In this document: positions 16,378 to 24,932 of the stretch, piece after piece
Numbering within the stretch: the stretch's first letter is position 1
How the letters are laid out: each line of letters starts with the position of its first letter
From: Amycolatopsis rifamycinica
GTDB taxonomy: Bacteria > Actinomycetota > Actinomycetes > Mycobacteriales > Pseudonocardiaceae
Reading direction: 5' to 3'
NCBI RefSeq assembly: GCF_000695625.1
Contig: NZ_JMQI01000084.1
Span: 1-58,366 of the forward strand
DNA length: 58,366 nucleotides
Notes under the pieces: generated by a model
The model's input: only the letters and a program-made list of their open reading frames with translations
Database searches by the model: none
What the model was told of the DNA's origin: nothing
Translations under genes and position numbers: made by a program

Positions 16378-17526
16378 TCACACCCCGAGTTCCGGCGCGT
16401 CTCCCCGCGGACGTATGGCCAGCGGCCGCGTGGCCGTCGACGTCGACGGCCGGCGTGACACCGCCACGTGCCCGCTGAAGATTTGGCCGGCCAGCACCGC
16501 CAGCACCAGCAGCAGGGGTGTCCGCCAGGTCCCCGTGCCCGTGTGCAGCCAGCCGCACAGCAGTACGCCGAACCCGGCTATCACGTACCCCACCCCCTGG
16601 ACCACCGCCGACAACGCCACCGAACTGTCCTTGCTGCGCAGCGAAATGGTCGTCAGGACGAACGCCAGCGCGCCCATGCCCATGCCGGTCGCCGCCGCCC
16701 ACAGCCAGGGGGCCGCGGCGGGGGCGAAGAGCAGGCCCGTCACCCCGATCACGTTCGGCGTGGCCAGGACGACGACGAGCAGCGTCTGGTTGCGCCAGCG
16801 GCGGGTCCAGCCCGGCACCAGCCACATCATCGGCAGTCCCATGGCCATCGACACCGCCAGGCACGCGCCCGCCGTCGTCGAAGGGACGCCCGCACTGCGG
16901 AGGATGCCGGGCAGCCACCCCATGACCAGGAACGTCACCGTGGAAATGAGTCCGAAGTGGATGGTCAGCGCCGAGGCCCGTACCGTTCCGGGCGCCGCCT
17001 GTGGTGAGACGAACTCGCCCGGCGTGCGCTGCCAGACCTGCTGGGCCAGCAGCGCCGTGGTCGCCCACACGCCGAGGGCGACCCGCCACGACGACGACAT
17101 CACCGCCGTGGGCGTGACCAGCGCACCGGCCGTGCTGCCCACCCCGAGCCCGAACGTGAAGGCGGCGGACCCCTGGGCCAGCAACGGCAGCATCGTGCCG
17201 AGCACGGCGATGGACAGGCACGCCAGCGCGGTCCCGATCAGCAGTTCCACCGGGCCGCCGAGGACCCGGCCGGCCAGCGACAGCCCCAGCCCGATGAGGG
17301 CCACGGTGACCGTCCGGTGGGTCCCCACCCGGCTGCACAGCCACGGCGTCGCCCAGCCGCCGAGCCCGATCGCCCACAGCGGCAGGGCGACGAGCACCGC
17401 GGCGACCAGGCCGCCGGCGATGGAGATGTCCGGCAGCGCCGCGCCCAGGCTCGTCACGGCCGGCCGCAGGTTCAGGGCGAGAACGAAGATGACCAGAGTG
17501 GAGACGGTGGTGGTGGCACGCGACAT
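16378..17526 (-). CDS. MFS transporter, CynX/NimT type
   Basis: 382 residues, ATG behind GAGGAGG. About 12 hydrophobic helices. The N-terminal L-A-L-N-L-R-P-A-V-T-S-L is characteristic of the cyanate/2-nitroimidazole (CynX/NimT) branch of the major facilitator superfamily. Members move small anions, nitro compounds or drugs across the cytoplasmic membrane; the substrate here is unknown. The gene is monocistronic, convergent with the LAL activator, and its upstream region carries a striking palindrome at 17599-17618. No dedicated regulator is adjacent. Confidence 0.87.
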   Translation of the reverse strand: MSRATTTVSTLVIFVLALNLRPAVTSLGAALPDISIAGGLVAAVLVALPLWAIGLGGWATPWLCSRVGTHRTVTVALIGLGLSLAGRVLGGPVELLIGTALACLSIAVLGTMLPLLAQGSAAFTFGLGVGSTAGALVTPTAVMSSSWRVALGVWATTALLAQQVWQRTPGEFVSPQAAPGTVRASALTIHFGLISTVTFLVMGWLPGILRSAGVPSTTAGACLAVSMAMGLPMMWLVPGWTRRWRNQTLLVVVLATPNVIGVTGLLFAPAAAPWLWAAATGMGMGALAFVLTTISLRSKDSSVALSAVVQGVGYVIAGFGVLLCGWLHTGTGTWRTPLLLVLAVLAGQIFSGHVAVSRRPSTSTATRPLAIRPRGDAPELGV

Positions 17527-17598
17527 CGCTCCTCCTCGGCGTCGAGGCCGGAGCGTCATACTCCGTAGAGCAATGCTTCGCGGAACGCGCACCGCAGA

Positions 17599-17618
17599 CA
17601 TCCGTCACCTGACGGATG
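17599..17618. promoter_or_regulatory. 20-bp palindromic operator upstream of the MFS gene
   Basis: CATCCGTCA and TGACGGATG form perfect 9-bp arms around a 2-bp centre, 73-92 bases upstream of the MFS start codon. The size and symmetry fit a GntR- or TetR-type dimer site. The rest of the 306 bp interval 17527-17832 shows no gene; a minus-strand TATGAC near 17555 is a possible -10. Confidence 0.5.
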
Positions 17619-17832
17619 AACGAACTTTTGTTGCCCCTCAACGGTTGTGGCCATCCCGACGGCTCTGCGAATGGGCGTGCATCGGCACGGACGGACCGCT
17701 GAACGCGGAATCGGGTCACTCTCGGTGAGGCCGATCCGGCCGATAGGGTGGCCGGTACCCCGGCCGGCAGAGCCCGAAGCGAACAGCCGTGACCGGCCCC
17801 ACCGCCGGCGGGCGGCGGGGCCGGGACGGCGC

Positions 17833-19773
17833 TCAGCAGCTGAGGTACGGGGCCAGCCAGCCTCCCCAGTCCCCGGCCGGGCCGTCACTCGCGTCGTCGA
17901 CGGCGAGCGCGAGCACCTGCACGCCGGTCACCGGGACGGCCAGGTGCTGCGCGGCGTCCCCGTGCCGCATGTCCCCGGTCGCCTCCAGTTCGACGCCGTC
18001 GCCGAGGACGCGGAACCCGGCCGTTCCGTTCGGCCCGCGGTCGTCGATGCCGACCGTCGCGGTGAACTGCCTGCACCTGCCGCCCAGGTAGTAGCGCACG
18101 ACCGAGGGCGCGTGCGCACCCAGGCCGCCGTGCGCGTCGGTCTTGCCGTTGATCGTCAGCGGGTGGCCGTTGTCGGTGCTGTCGCGCTCCACCGGGCCGA
18201 GGCCGTTCTCGCTGGAGATCCACGGCTGCGTGCTGAGCAACCCGTTGGTGTAAGGCGGGTTCGGCGCGAGCATCAGCGGCGCTTCGGCCGACGCGGTCGC
18301 CGTTCGCGCGCCCTGCGTGGTCGTGTACGTGACGGTGGCCGGCATCTTGACCGCCTGGGTCGCGGTCGGGACCGGGTGCAGCGTCACCGCCGTCTCCCAG
18401 GTGGCACCGGGTTCGACGATCGCCGCGTCCGCCTGGGCCGGGGTGTCGAACTGCCATGGCGCGGGCGCGGTCAGCTGCAGGTGCGCCCCCGTGACCGGCG
18501 TCGAACCGGCGTTGGTGAACCGGACCGTGGCGGTCACCGGCTGGGACGGCGGCACCGAGTCGGGCAGTTCGACGGTCAGCGACGTGCGCGGCGCGGCGGT
18601 CGCGCCCCCCGGCCACACCCGCAGCACGGTGGCGGCGTGCCGGCCGACGGTCCCGCCGAGCGCGCCGGTCGTTTCGGTCTCCGCGCCGGTCCACAGGTCG
18701 CGCACGCGGTACCCGGACGCCGCCGGGAGCCCGGCGTCGGCCACGGAGGTGGTGATCGGCGCGGCCAGCTCGCCGCGGTTGAACAGCACCAGCACGGCCG
18801 AGCCGTCGGACATCGGTTTCGTCCACACCTCGGTCCAGCCGGTGTCGCGGACCTTGTGCCCGGCGACGCCCGCCCAGTCCTGGTCGACGGCGATGATGTC
18901 GGGGTTGGTCAGCTCGGCGGCCGGGAGGGTGGTGTCGGCCGCGAGGGCCATGTCGGCCACCAGCGGGGCGTTGAGCACCGCCCACAACCCGAGCTTGGCC
19001 TGGCGCTCGGCGGTGTCGAGGTAGCTGAAGGTGAACGAGCCCGGCATGTTCCAGCCGCCCGGGCCCTGGTAGCCGCCGAGGCCGTACTGCTGGTCGAGAC
19101 TGCCGGTCGAGTACCCGAAGTCGAAGGTCGCGTTCCGGTACGTGCGCCAGACGTGGGCGCCGGCCGCCCGGGCCCACAGCCACGGGCTCTGGTCGCGGTC
19201 GTAGTCGTCGACCTCGAGGGTGATCGGCCGGCCGGTGCGCTTCAGCGCGTCCGCCATCTTCTTGACGCGCGCGGGCGCGTCGCCGTTGACGCTGTAGCAG
19301 GTGTCGTAACGCAGGTAGTCCGCGCCCCAGCCCGCGAAGGTCTGCGCGTCGAGGTCCTCGTGGTCGAGCGAGCCCGCCGCCTGGCCGCTGCAGGTCTTCG
19401 CGCCGGTGCCGCTGAAGAACCCGATCTTCAGCCCGCGCGAGTGCACGTAGTCCACCAGCGCCGGGATGCTCGGCGAGAACGCGGTCCGGGCGGCCAGCCT
19501 GCCCTCGGCGTCGCGCTGGGCCGCCTGCCAGCAGTCGCCGAGCATGACGTACTCGTACCCGGCGTCCCGCAGCCCGGAGCTGACGAGCTGGTCCGCGGCG
19601 GCCTTCACGACGTCTTCGCCGGAGTTGTAGAGGCAGTAGTGATCCCCGGTCGCCCAGGTGATCCCCAGCGGAGGTCTTTCGCCCGGCACCGGATCGGGAG
19701 GCGGATCGGCGGACGCGGGAGTCGCGGTGGCGACCAGGAAAAGGGCGCAGAGCAGCACGGGAAGTCGTCGCAT
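17833..19773 (-). CDS. Secreted GH27-like alpha-galactosidase homologue with NEW3 and NPCBM domains
   Basis: 646 residues, ATG behind GGAGGGG, Sec signal peptide ending A-S-A-D near residue 23. Residues about 35-390 form a GH27/clan-D barrel, with nucleophile Asp in G-A-D-Y-L-R-Y-D-T-C. A NEW3-type beta domain (about 400-490) and a C-terminal NPCBM carbohydrate-binding domain (about 500-645, starting W-I-S-S-E-N-G-L-G-P-V-E-R-D) follow. Several canonical residues differ: the acid/base Asp of W-R-x-x-x-D is Asn (W-R-T-Y-R-N), W-N-D-P-D-M is W-N-M-P-G-S, and the galactose-binding D-D-C-W is G-D-C-W. Probably still a secreted glycosidase, but with altered specificity or weak activity. Confidence 0.88.
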   Translation of the reverse strand: MRRLPVLLCALFLVATATPASADPPPDPVPGERPPLGITWATGDHYCLYNSGEDVVKAAADQLVSSGLRDAGYEYVMLGDCWQAAQRDAEGRLAARTAFSPSIPALVDYVHSRGLKIGFFSGTGAKTCSGQAAGSLDHEDLDAQTFAGWGADYLRYDTCYSVNGDAPARVKKMADALKRTGRPITLEVDDYDRDQSPWLWARAAGAHVWRTYRNATFDFGYSTGSLDQQYGLGGYQGPGGWNMPGSFTFSYLDTAERQAKLGLWAVLNAPLVADMALAADTTLPAAELTNPDIIAVDQDWAGVAGHKVRDTGWTEVWTKPMSDGSAVLVLFNRGELAAPITTSVADAGLPAASGYRVRDLWTGAETETTGALGGTVGRHAATVLRVWPGGATAAPRTSLTVELPDSVPPSQPVTATVRFTNAGSTPVTGAHLQLTAPAPWQFDTPAQADAAIVEPGATWETAVTLHPVPTATQAVKMPATVTYTTTQGARTATASAEAPLMLAPNPPYTNGLLSTQPWISSENGLGPVERDSTDNGHPLTINGKTDAHGGLGAHAPSVVRYYLGGRCRQFTATVGIDDRGPNGTAGFRVLGDGVELEATGDMRHGDAAQHLAVPVTGVQVLALAVDDASDGPAGDWGGWLAPYLSC

Positions 19774-19873
19774 GGGTCCCCTCCGGAAAACAGGCAAGAG
19801 TCCCAGGATTGCCCGGCGGTGCGACGGGGTCAAGGACGGTGAATCCGGCCTGGCCGGGAATCGAGGACAGCCC

Positions 19874-20491
19874 TCAGCCGGCCAGGCGGGGGAACAGCTC
19901 CCGGACGCCGCGCCGGAGATCGTCGAGGGCCGTCTCCTCGCCCGCGAGGTGCCGCAGCAGCGCCTGCTGGAACAGCCCGTCGAACAACGCGTACGCGTCG
20001 GACGGGGAACAGGTCGGCTCGGTGCCCGCGAGGCTCGCGTAGGCACTCACGTTGCGCCAGATCATGTCCCGCAGGCTCTCGTCGATTTCCGCCACGTCCT
20101 CGCGGAAGGCGGGCTCGAACAAGGACTGCGTGCGCAGGTCGTACCACATGCGGTGCATGAGGGGTGCTTCGCCGAGCGCCGCCGCGAGGCCGTCCGCGCA
20201 GGCCGCCGCCAGCTCGCCGGCGGTGGCCGCCTCGCCGACGCCGCCCTCGTAGCGCTGCACGCACGCCGCCTTGTAGCGGCGCACGCAGTAGGTGATCAGC
20301 TCGACCTTGTCGGCGAAGTAGTAGTGCAGCAGCCCGTGGGAGAACTTCGTGTGCTCCGCGATGGTGCGCAGGCTGGTGCGGGCGTAGCCGAGGTCGGCCA
20401 GCGCCAGGAGCGCCGCGTCGGCCAGTTCCCGGCGGCGGTCCTCGAACTTGTCGGCTGGGGTCCGGCGCCTCACGGCGGCTGCGCTGGTCAC
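19874..20491 (-). CDS. TetR-family regulator of the acyl-CoA ligase operon (probable)
   Basis: About 205 residues from a GTG at 20491, chosen because a TATCTT -10 box ends seven bases before it, so the transcript looks leaderless; an open frame continues upstream to 20557. The N-terminal TetR HTH reads T-S-L-R-T-I-A-E-H-T-K-F-S-H-G-L-L-H-Y-Y-F. The C-terminal helical domain should bind a ligand, plausibly an acyl-CoA given the neighbours. It diverges from the acyl-CoA ligase/LLM/SDR operon, with operator-like repeats in the 115 bp between them. Autoregulation and repression of the operon are the expected role. Confidence 0.88.
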   Translation of the reverse strand: MTSAAAVRRRTPADKFEDRRRELADAALLALADLGYARTSLRTIAEHTKFSHGLLHYYFADKVELITYCVRRYKAACVQRYEGGVGEAATAGELAAACADGLAAALGEAPLMHRMWYDLRTQSLFEPAFREDVAEIDESLRDMIWRNVSAYASLAGTEPTCSPSDAYALFDGLFQQALLRHLAGEETALDDLRRGVRELFPRLAG

Positions 20492-20498
20492 GAGGCCG

Positions 20499-20571
20499 AA
20501 GATACCATCCGGCAGCTTTCTGACCAATCGTCCAAGAAAATCTTGACATTCGTCCAAACGGCGGTCATGGT
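20499..20571. promoter_or_regulatory. Divergent promoters and candidate TetR operator
   Basis: Minus strand: -35 TTGGTC, 17 bp, -10 TATCTT (20499-20504) for the TetR gene. Plus strand: -35 TTGACA (20543-20548), 17 bp, CATGGT (20566-20571) for the ligase operon. The inverted repeat CAAGA-AAA-TCTTG (20533-20545) overlaps the plus-strand -35. The direct repeat CGTCCAA occurs at 20529-20535 and 20551-20557, a 22 bp period. Either could be the repressor site. Confidence 0.5.
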
Positions 20572-20606
20572 CTTCACCAGCCGCCGCCGAAGCCGGAGGG
20601 ACGACG

Positions 20607-22139
20607 ATGTCTCTGTTCTTCTACCTGGAGAAAGGCGCGTCCCTGGACCCCGGGGCGCCCTGCTTGACCCTCGACGGGGTGTCGCGTTCCTACGGCGAGG
20701 TCGTCGAGCTCGCCGAGGCGGTCGCCCGGGCCTTGCGCCGCTCGGGCGTCGCACCCGGGGACAAGGTCGGCATCCTCTCGGCCAACGACCCGACCGCGTT
20801 CACCTGCGTCTTCGGCATCTCCCGCGCCGGTGCGGTGTGGTGCCCGATCAACCCGCGCAACGCCGCCGGCGAGAACGCCGAGCTCCTGGACCTCTTCGAC
20901 TGCACCACCCTGGTTTTCCAGTCCGCCTTCGAGGACCTGGTCCGCCGGATCGCCCCGCGGCTGCCCAAGCTGACCACGCTCGTCCGGCTCGGCGACGGTG
21001 ACGATTTCGCGCCCGGCTTCGACGCCTGGCTCGACGCCGCCCGGGACGACCCCGCCGCCGCGGCCGCCCCGCCGGACGACGTCGTCGCCCTGGTCGGGAC
21101 GGGCGGGACCACCGGGCGGCCCAAAGGTGTCATGCTCACCGGCCGCAACCTCGAGGTGATGTCGGCGATCACGCTGATGAGCTACCCCTTCGACGGCCGC
21201 CCGGTCTACCTGGCCCTCGCGCCGCTGACCCACGCGGCCGGGGTGCTGTGCTTCCCGGTCCTGGCCCGCGGCGGCGAGGTCGTCATCATGGCCAAGCCCG
21301 ACGTCGGCCGGTTCCTGGAGCTCGTCGAACGGCACCGGGTCACCCACACGTTCCTGCCGCCGACGCTGATCTACCTGGTCCTCGGCCACGAAGCCCTGGA
21401 CGGCACGGATCTGTCGTCGCTGCAGTGCTTCTGGTACGGCGCCGCCCCGATGTCGACCGCGCGGCTGGCCGAAGCCCTCGACCGGATCGGGCCGATGGCG
21501 CAGCTGTTCGGCCAGTCCGAAGCCCCGATGATGATTTCGACGATGGCGCCCGCCGACCACCGCCGGCCCGACGGCAGTGTCCACACCGGACGGTTGTCCG
21601 CCGCCGGACGGCCTTCGCCGCTGGTCACGGTGGCGATCCTCGACGAGACCGGGCGGCCGCTGCCGCGCGGGGAGCGCGGCGAGATCTGCGTGCGCGGCTC
21701 CCTGGTGATGGCCGGCTACTACCGCGACCCCGAAGCCACCGCGGCGGCGTCGGCCCACGGCTGGCACCACACCGGCGACATCGGGTTCCTCGACGACGAA
21801 GGCTTCCTCCACATCGTCGACCGCGCCAAGGACATGGTCATCACCGGCGGGTTCAACGTCTACTCCGCCGAGGTCGAGCAGGCCGTGCTGGCCCACGACG
21901 CGGTCCGCGACTGCGCCGTGATCGGCCTGCCCGACGACAAGTGGGGCGAGCGCGTCACCGCCGTCGTCCAGCTCCGGCCCGGGGCGCGGCTGGACCCCGG
22001 CGAGCTGATCGCGTTCGTCAAGGACCGCATCGGCAGCGTCAAGGCCCCCAAGCAGGTCGAAGTCTGGCCGGACCTGCCCCGCTCGACCGTCGGCAAGGTG
22101 CTCAAGGCCGAAATCCGCACGACCCTCACCGCCCGCTGA
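20607..22139 (+). CDS. Acyl-CoA synthetase (AMP-dependent ligase)
   Basis: 510 residues, ATG behind GGAGGG. ANL-superfamily landmarks in order: ATP loop V-G-T-G-G-T-T-G-R-P-K-G-V near 175, F-G-Q-S-E-A (A5), H-T-G-D-I-G-F (A7), V-D-R-A-K-D-M-V-I-T-G-G (A8 hinge) and catalytic Lys in S-T-V-G-K-V-L-K at the end. Expected reaction: carboxylic acid + ATP + CoA to acyl-CoA, cytosolic. With a flavin-independent F420 luciferase-fold enzyme and an SDR following in the same operon, it probably activates a fatty, terpenoid or steroid-like acid for degradation. The specific acid is not readable from sequence. Confidence 0.9.
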   Translation: MSLFFYLEKGASLDPGAPCLTLDGVSRSYGEVVELAEAVARALRRSGVAPGDKVGILSANDPTAFTCVFGISRAGAVWCPINPRNAAGENAELLDLFDCTTLVFQSAFEDLVRRIAPRLPKLTTLVRLGDGDDFAPGFDAWLDAARDDPAAAAAPPDDVVALVGTGGTTGRPKGVMLTGRNLEVMSAITLMSYPFDGRPVYLALAPLTHAAGVLCFPVLARGGEVVIMAKPDVGRFLELVERHRVTHTFLPPTLIYLVLGHEALDGTDLSSLQCFWYGAAPMSTARLAEALDRIGPMAQLFGQSEAPMMISTMAPADHRRPDGSVHTGRLSAAGRPSPLVTVAILDETGRPLPRGERGEICVRGSLVMAGYYRDPEATAAASAHGWHHTGDIGFLDDEGFLHIVDRAKDMVITGGFNVYSAEVEQAVLAHDAVRDCAVIGLPDDKWGERVTAVVQLRPGARLDPGELIAFVKDRIGSVKAPKQVEVWPDLPRSTVGKVLKAEIRTTLTAR

Positions 22140-22149
22140 GAGGAAACAC

Positions 22150-23142
22150 ATGAAACTCGCGCTGTACCTGCCGAACTTCCGGGACAAGGTCACCGTGCGG
22201 GAACTCGGGGACCTCGCCGCCCTCGCCGAGGAACTCGACTTCGACTCCGTCTGGACGCTCGACCGCGTCATCGTCCCGGAGACCTCGGACACCGAGGAGA
22301 TGCAGTACTCCTTCGGCATGATCGAAGGGTTCCCGAAGGGCCTGCCGGTCAGCTCGCGAGGCGAGTTCCTGCAGGGCATGCCGCTCATCCCGTGGCTCGC
22401 GGCGAAGACGTCGAAGGTGCGGATCGGGATGAGCATCATCGACACGCCCTACCGCGCGCCCGGCGTCCTCGCCGCCGAGCTCGCCACCATCGACCACCTC
22501 TCGGGTGGCCGGCTCAACGTCGCCGTCGGCTCGGGCTGGATGCCGGAGGAGTTCGCCGCCGCGAGCGCGTCGCACATCTTTCCCAAGCGGCACAAGCACG
22601 TCCGCGAAACCCTGGAGATCATGCAGGGCATCTGGACCAACGACGTGTTCGAGTACCACGGCGAGTTCGCCGACTTCCAGCGCAGCGGGTTCGGCGCCAA
22701 GCCGGTGCAGAAACCGCACCCGCCGATCTTCTTCAGCGGCCTGAAGGACGCGAAGCGCTCGGCCGCCCGCATCGCGAAGTACGGGCTGTCCGGCTGGATC
22801 GGCATCCAGGACTCACCCGAGGACATCCGGCGCTGGCGCACCGAGATCCAGCGCGAGCTCGAGGCCCTCGACACCCCGCGGTCGGTCGACGACCTCGAGA
22901 TCTCCAGCATGATCTGGTTCGTCATCACCGACCAGGACTCCGACCAGAGCCCGCTGGGCAAGGGCACCAACCTGCTTGTGGGTTCCCAGGCGCAGATCAC
23001 CGACCAGCTCAAGCGGTACCGGGAAGCCGGGCTGACCATGCCGTTCCTGTGGCCGCCCTTCCAGGACGTCCCGGTGGCGAAGACGCTCGACGACATGAAG
23101 CGGCTCAAAGAAGAAATCCTCCCCAAGATCGAAGCGATGTGA
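22150..23142 (+). CDS. LLM-class oxidoreductase, probably F420-dependent
   Basis: 330 residues, ATG 10 bp after the ligase stop with GAGG upstream. Luciferase-like TIM barrel: opening L-A-L-Y-L-P-N-F-R-D, V-R-I-G-M-S-I-I-D-T-P-Y-R, and the cofactor region L-S-G-G-R-L-N-V-A-V-G-S-G-W-M-P-E-E-F. The last pattern is typical of actinobacterial members that use coenzyme F420 rather than FMN. It likely catalyses a hydride transfer on the CoA thioester or on a downstream intermediate of the operon. FMN use cannot be excluded from sequence. Confidence 0.88.
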   Translation: MKLALYLPNFRDKVTVRELGDLAALAEELDFDSVWTLDRVIVPETSDTEEMQYSFGMIEGFPKGLPVSSRGEFLQGMPLIPWLAAKTSKVRIGMSIIDTPYRAPGVLAAELATIDHLSGGRLNVAVGSGWMPEEFAAASASHIFPKRHKHVRETLEIMQGIWTNDVFEYHGEFADFQRSGFGAKPVQKPHPPIFFSGLKDAKRSAARIAKYGLSGWIGIQDSPEDIRRWRTEIQRELEALDTPRSVDDLEISSMIWFVITDQDSDQSPLGKGTNLLVGSQAQITDQLKRYREAGLTMPFLWPPFQDVPVAKTLDDMKRLKEEILPKIEAM

Positions 23143-23153
23143 AAGGGACCAGC

Positions 23154-23909
23154 ATGTCCGAACTCGAAGGAAAGCGCGTCTTCGTCACCGGATCCGGCGC
23201 CGGCATCGGCAAGGCGATCGCGGCGCTGTTCACCGAACGCGGCGCCCGGGTCGTCGTCAGCGACCTCGACTCCCTCGCGGCCAAGCAGGCGGCAAACGAG
23301 ATCGGGGCGGCCGGCGTCGCCAACTGCGACGTCACCGACGAAATCCAGGTGCAGTCGGCGATCCAGCAGGCGGTCGACCTCCTCGGCGGCCTCGACGTCC
23401 TGGTCAACAACGCCGGGATCGAGGTGTCGTCACCGCTGCTGCAGCAGTCGACGGAGAGTTTCGACAAGATCTTCGCGGTGAACGTGCGCGGCACGTTCGT
23501 GACGATGAAGGCGGCGACCCCGCACCTGGTGGAGTCGAAGGGCAACATCGTCAACATCGCGTCGATCGCGGGCCTCGGCGGCAGCCCGCTGCTCGGGTCG
23601 TACTGCGCGACGAAGGCCGCGGTCATCCAGCTGACCCGCGTGGCGGCGGTCGAGATGCGCCCGGCGGGCGTCCGGGTCAACGCGGTCTGCCCGGGTTTCG
23701 CGGACACGGCCATGGTGGAGCGCCTGGTCCCGGACTTCGAGGCGGCGACCCAGGTCCCGTTCGGCGACCTCGTCGCGGCCAAGCAGGGCCGGCTGGGCAC
23801 CCCGCAGGACATCGCCGAGGTGGCGGCGTTCCTGGCGTCCGACCGGGCGAGCTGGATCACCGGCAGCCACTACGTGCTCGATGGCGGGCTGACCGCGTCG
23901 CTGGTGTGA
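23154..23909 (+). CDS. Short-chain dehydrogenase/reductase
   Basis: 251 residues, ATG at 23154 behind AAAGGGA. Classical SDR: cofactor loop T-G-S-G-A-G-I-G near residue 12, N-N-A-G, catalytic Ser in I-A-S-I-A-G, Tyr-x3-Lys as S-Y-C-A-T-K. Asp after the second strand (V-V-S-D-L-D) suggests NAD(H) preference. It closes the three-gene operon and probably oxidises a hydroxyl or reduces a ketone on the acyl chain made by the ligase. Confidence 0.9.
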   Translation: MSELEGKRVFVTGSGAGIGKAIAALFTERGARVVVSDLDSLAAKQAANEIGAAGVANCDVTDEIQVQSAIQQAVDLLGGLDVLVNNAGIEVSSPLLQQSTESFDKIFAVNVRGTFVTMKAATPHLVESKGNIVNIASIAGLGGSPLLGSYCATKAAVIQLTRVAAVEMRPAGVRVNAVCPGFADTAMVERLVPDFEAATQVPFGDLVAAKQGRLGTPQDIAEVAAFLASDRASWITGSHYVLDGGLTASLV

Positions 23910-23957
23910 ACCGCCGGTGCCCGGCCGGACCGGCCGGGCACCGGACCGCATCCTCCA

Positions 23958-24839
23958 CTATGGACGGTGTGCGGGCGCCTCGTCGCGGAAGGCCGCCACC
24001 GCGCACTCGGCGGCGCTGCTCGCGTTTTCCGCGGCGACGACGATGCTGCCGGTGATCGTGATGGCCGGTTCCAGGGGGATCGCCCGGACCCGGGCCGACC
24101 GGATCTCGGCGACCTGGTCGGCGGGGAGCACGGTCCAGCTGGAGGGCTCCGAGCCGACTTCGACGATCGTGTCCTGGAGCGTGCCGGTCGGGCGGCCCGC
24201 CCGTGCGGGCAACCCGGTGTCGCACAGTGCCCGGACCACGGCGTCGTGCAGGGGCGGGTCGTGCTCGCGGGCGGGCACGCGCAGCGTGCCGGCGGCCAGC
24301 TCGGCGAGGCCCGCGGCCCGGCGGTCCGCGGCCGGGTGGTGCCGGGACACCACCGCGTACAGGCGCTCGGTCCAGGTCGGCAGCACGGTGAGGCCGGGCA
24401 CGGACCGCACGCCCCGCGTCAGCGCCAGGTCGAGTTCGCCCTGCCGCAGGGCGTTGAGGCGGGCCTCGACCGGCAGGTCGACCAGCACCACGTCGAACTC
24501 CGGCGCCCGCTCGCGGAGGGCGTCGATCCCGCGCTCCAATCGGGCGGTCAGGCCGGCGGCGGTGCCGATGCGCACGGTCGTCATGACCTGCTTCGCCGCA
24601 ATCTCGACCTGGCCGGCCGCGGCGAGCGTGGTGCGGGCCGCGTCGAGCACGCGGTGCCCGGCCGCGGTGAGCCGGACCCGCCGGGGCGACCGGTCGAGGA
24701 GCCGGACGCCGAGTTCCCGCTCCAGCCGGGCGATCTGCTGGCTGACGGCGGGCTGGGCGATGTGCAGCCGCTCGGCGGCGCGGCCGAAGTGCAGTTCTTC
24801 GGCGACGGCGACGAAGTAACGCAGGGCCCGTAGTTCCAT
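23958..24839 (-). CDS. LysR-family transcriptional regulator
   Basis: 293 residues. N-terminal winged HTH M-E-L-R-A-L-R-Y-F-V-A-V-A-E-E-L-H-F-G-R-A-A, with the recognition helix A-Q-P-A-V-S-Q-Q-I. The C-terminal effector domain spans about residues 90-290. It diverges from the LLM oxidoreductase at 24933, and the intergenic region carries a perfect GATAAG/CTTATC inverted repeat, a typical LysR site. It probably regulates that gene and itself; the ligand is unknown. Confidence 0.9.
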   Translation of the reverse strand: MELRALRYFVAVAEELHFGRAAERLHIAQPAVSQQIARLERELGVRLLDRSPRRVRLTAAGHRVLDAARTTLAAAGQVEIAAKQVMTTVRIGTAAGLTARLERGIDALRERAPEFDVVLVDLPVEARLNALRQGELDLALTRGVRSVPGLTVLPTWTERLYAVVSRHHPAADRRAAGLAELAAGTLRVPAREHDPPLHDAVVRALCDTGLPARAGRPTGTLQDTIVEVGSEPSSWTVLPADQVAEIRSARVRAIPLEPAITITGSIVVAAENASSAAECAVAAFRDEAPAHRP

Positions 24840-24858
24840 GGTTCCCGCCTGGCTGGAC

Positions 24859-24875
24859 GATAAGGCCAGCTTATC
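24859..24875. promoter_or_regulatory. LysR-type operator
   Basis: GATAAG (24859-24864), 5-bp spacer GCCAG, CTTATC (24870-24875): a perfect inverted repeat that also meets the T-N11-A pattern of LysR binding sites. It is 20 bp upstream of the LysR start codon and 58 bp upstream of the divergent oxidoreductase. Confidence 0.6.
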
Positions 24876-24932
24876 GCAGCACGTGCCGACTGGGGCTGGT
24901 TCGGGTGGGCGGCGGGTGCTGAGGTCGTGATC

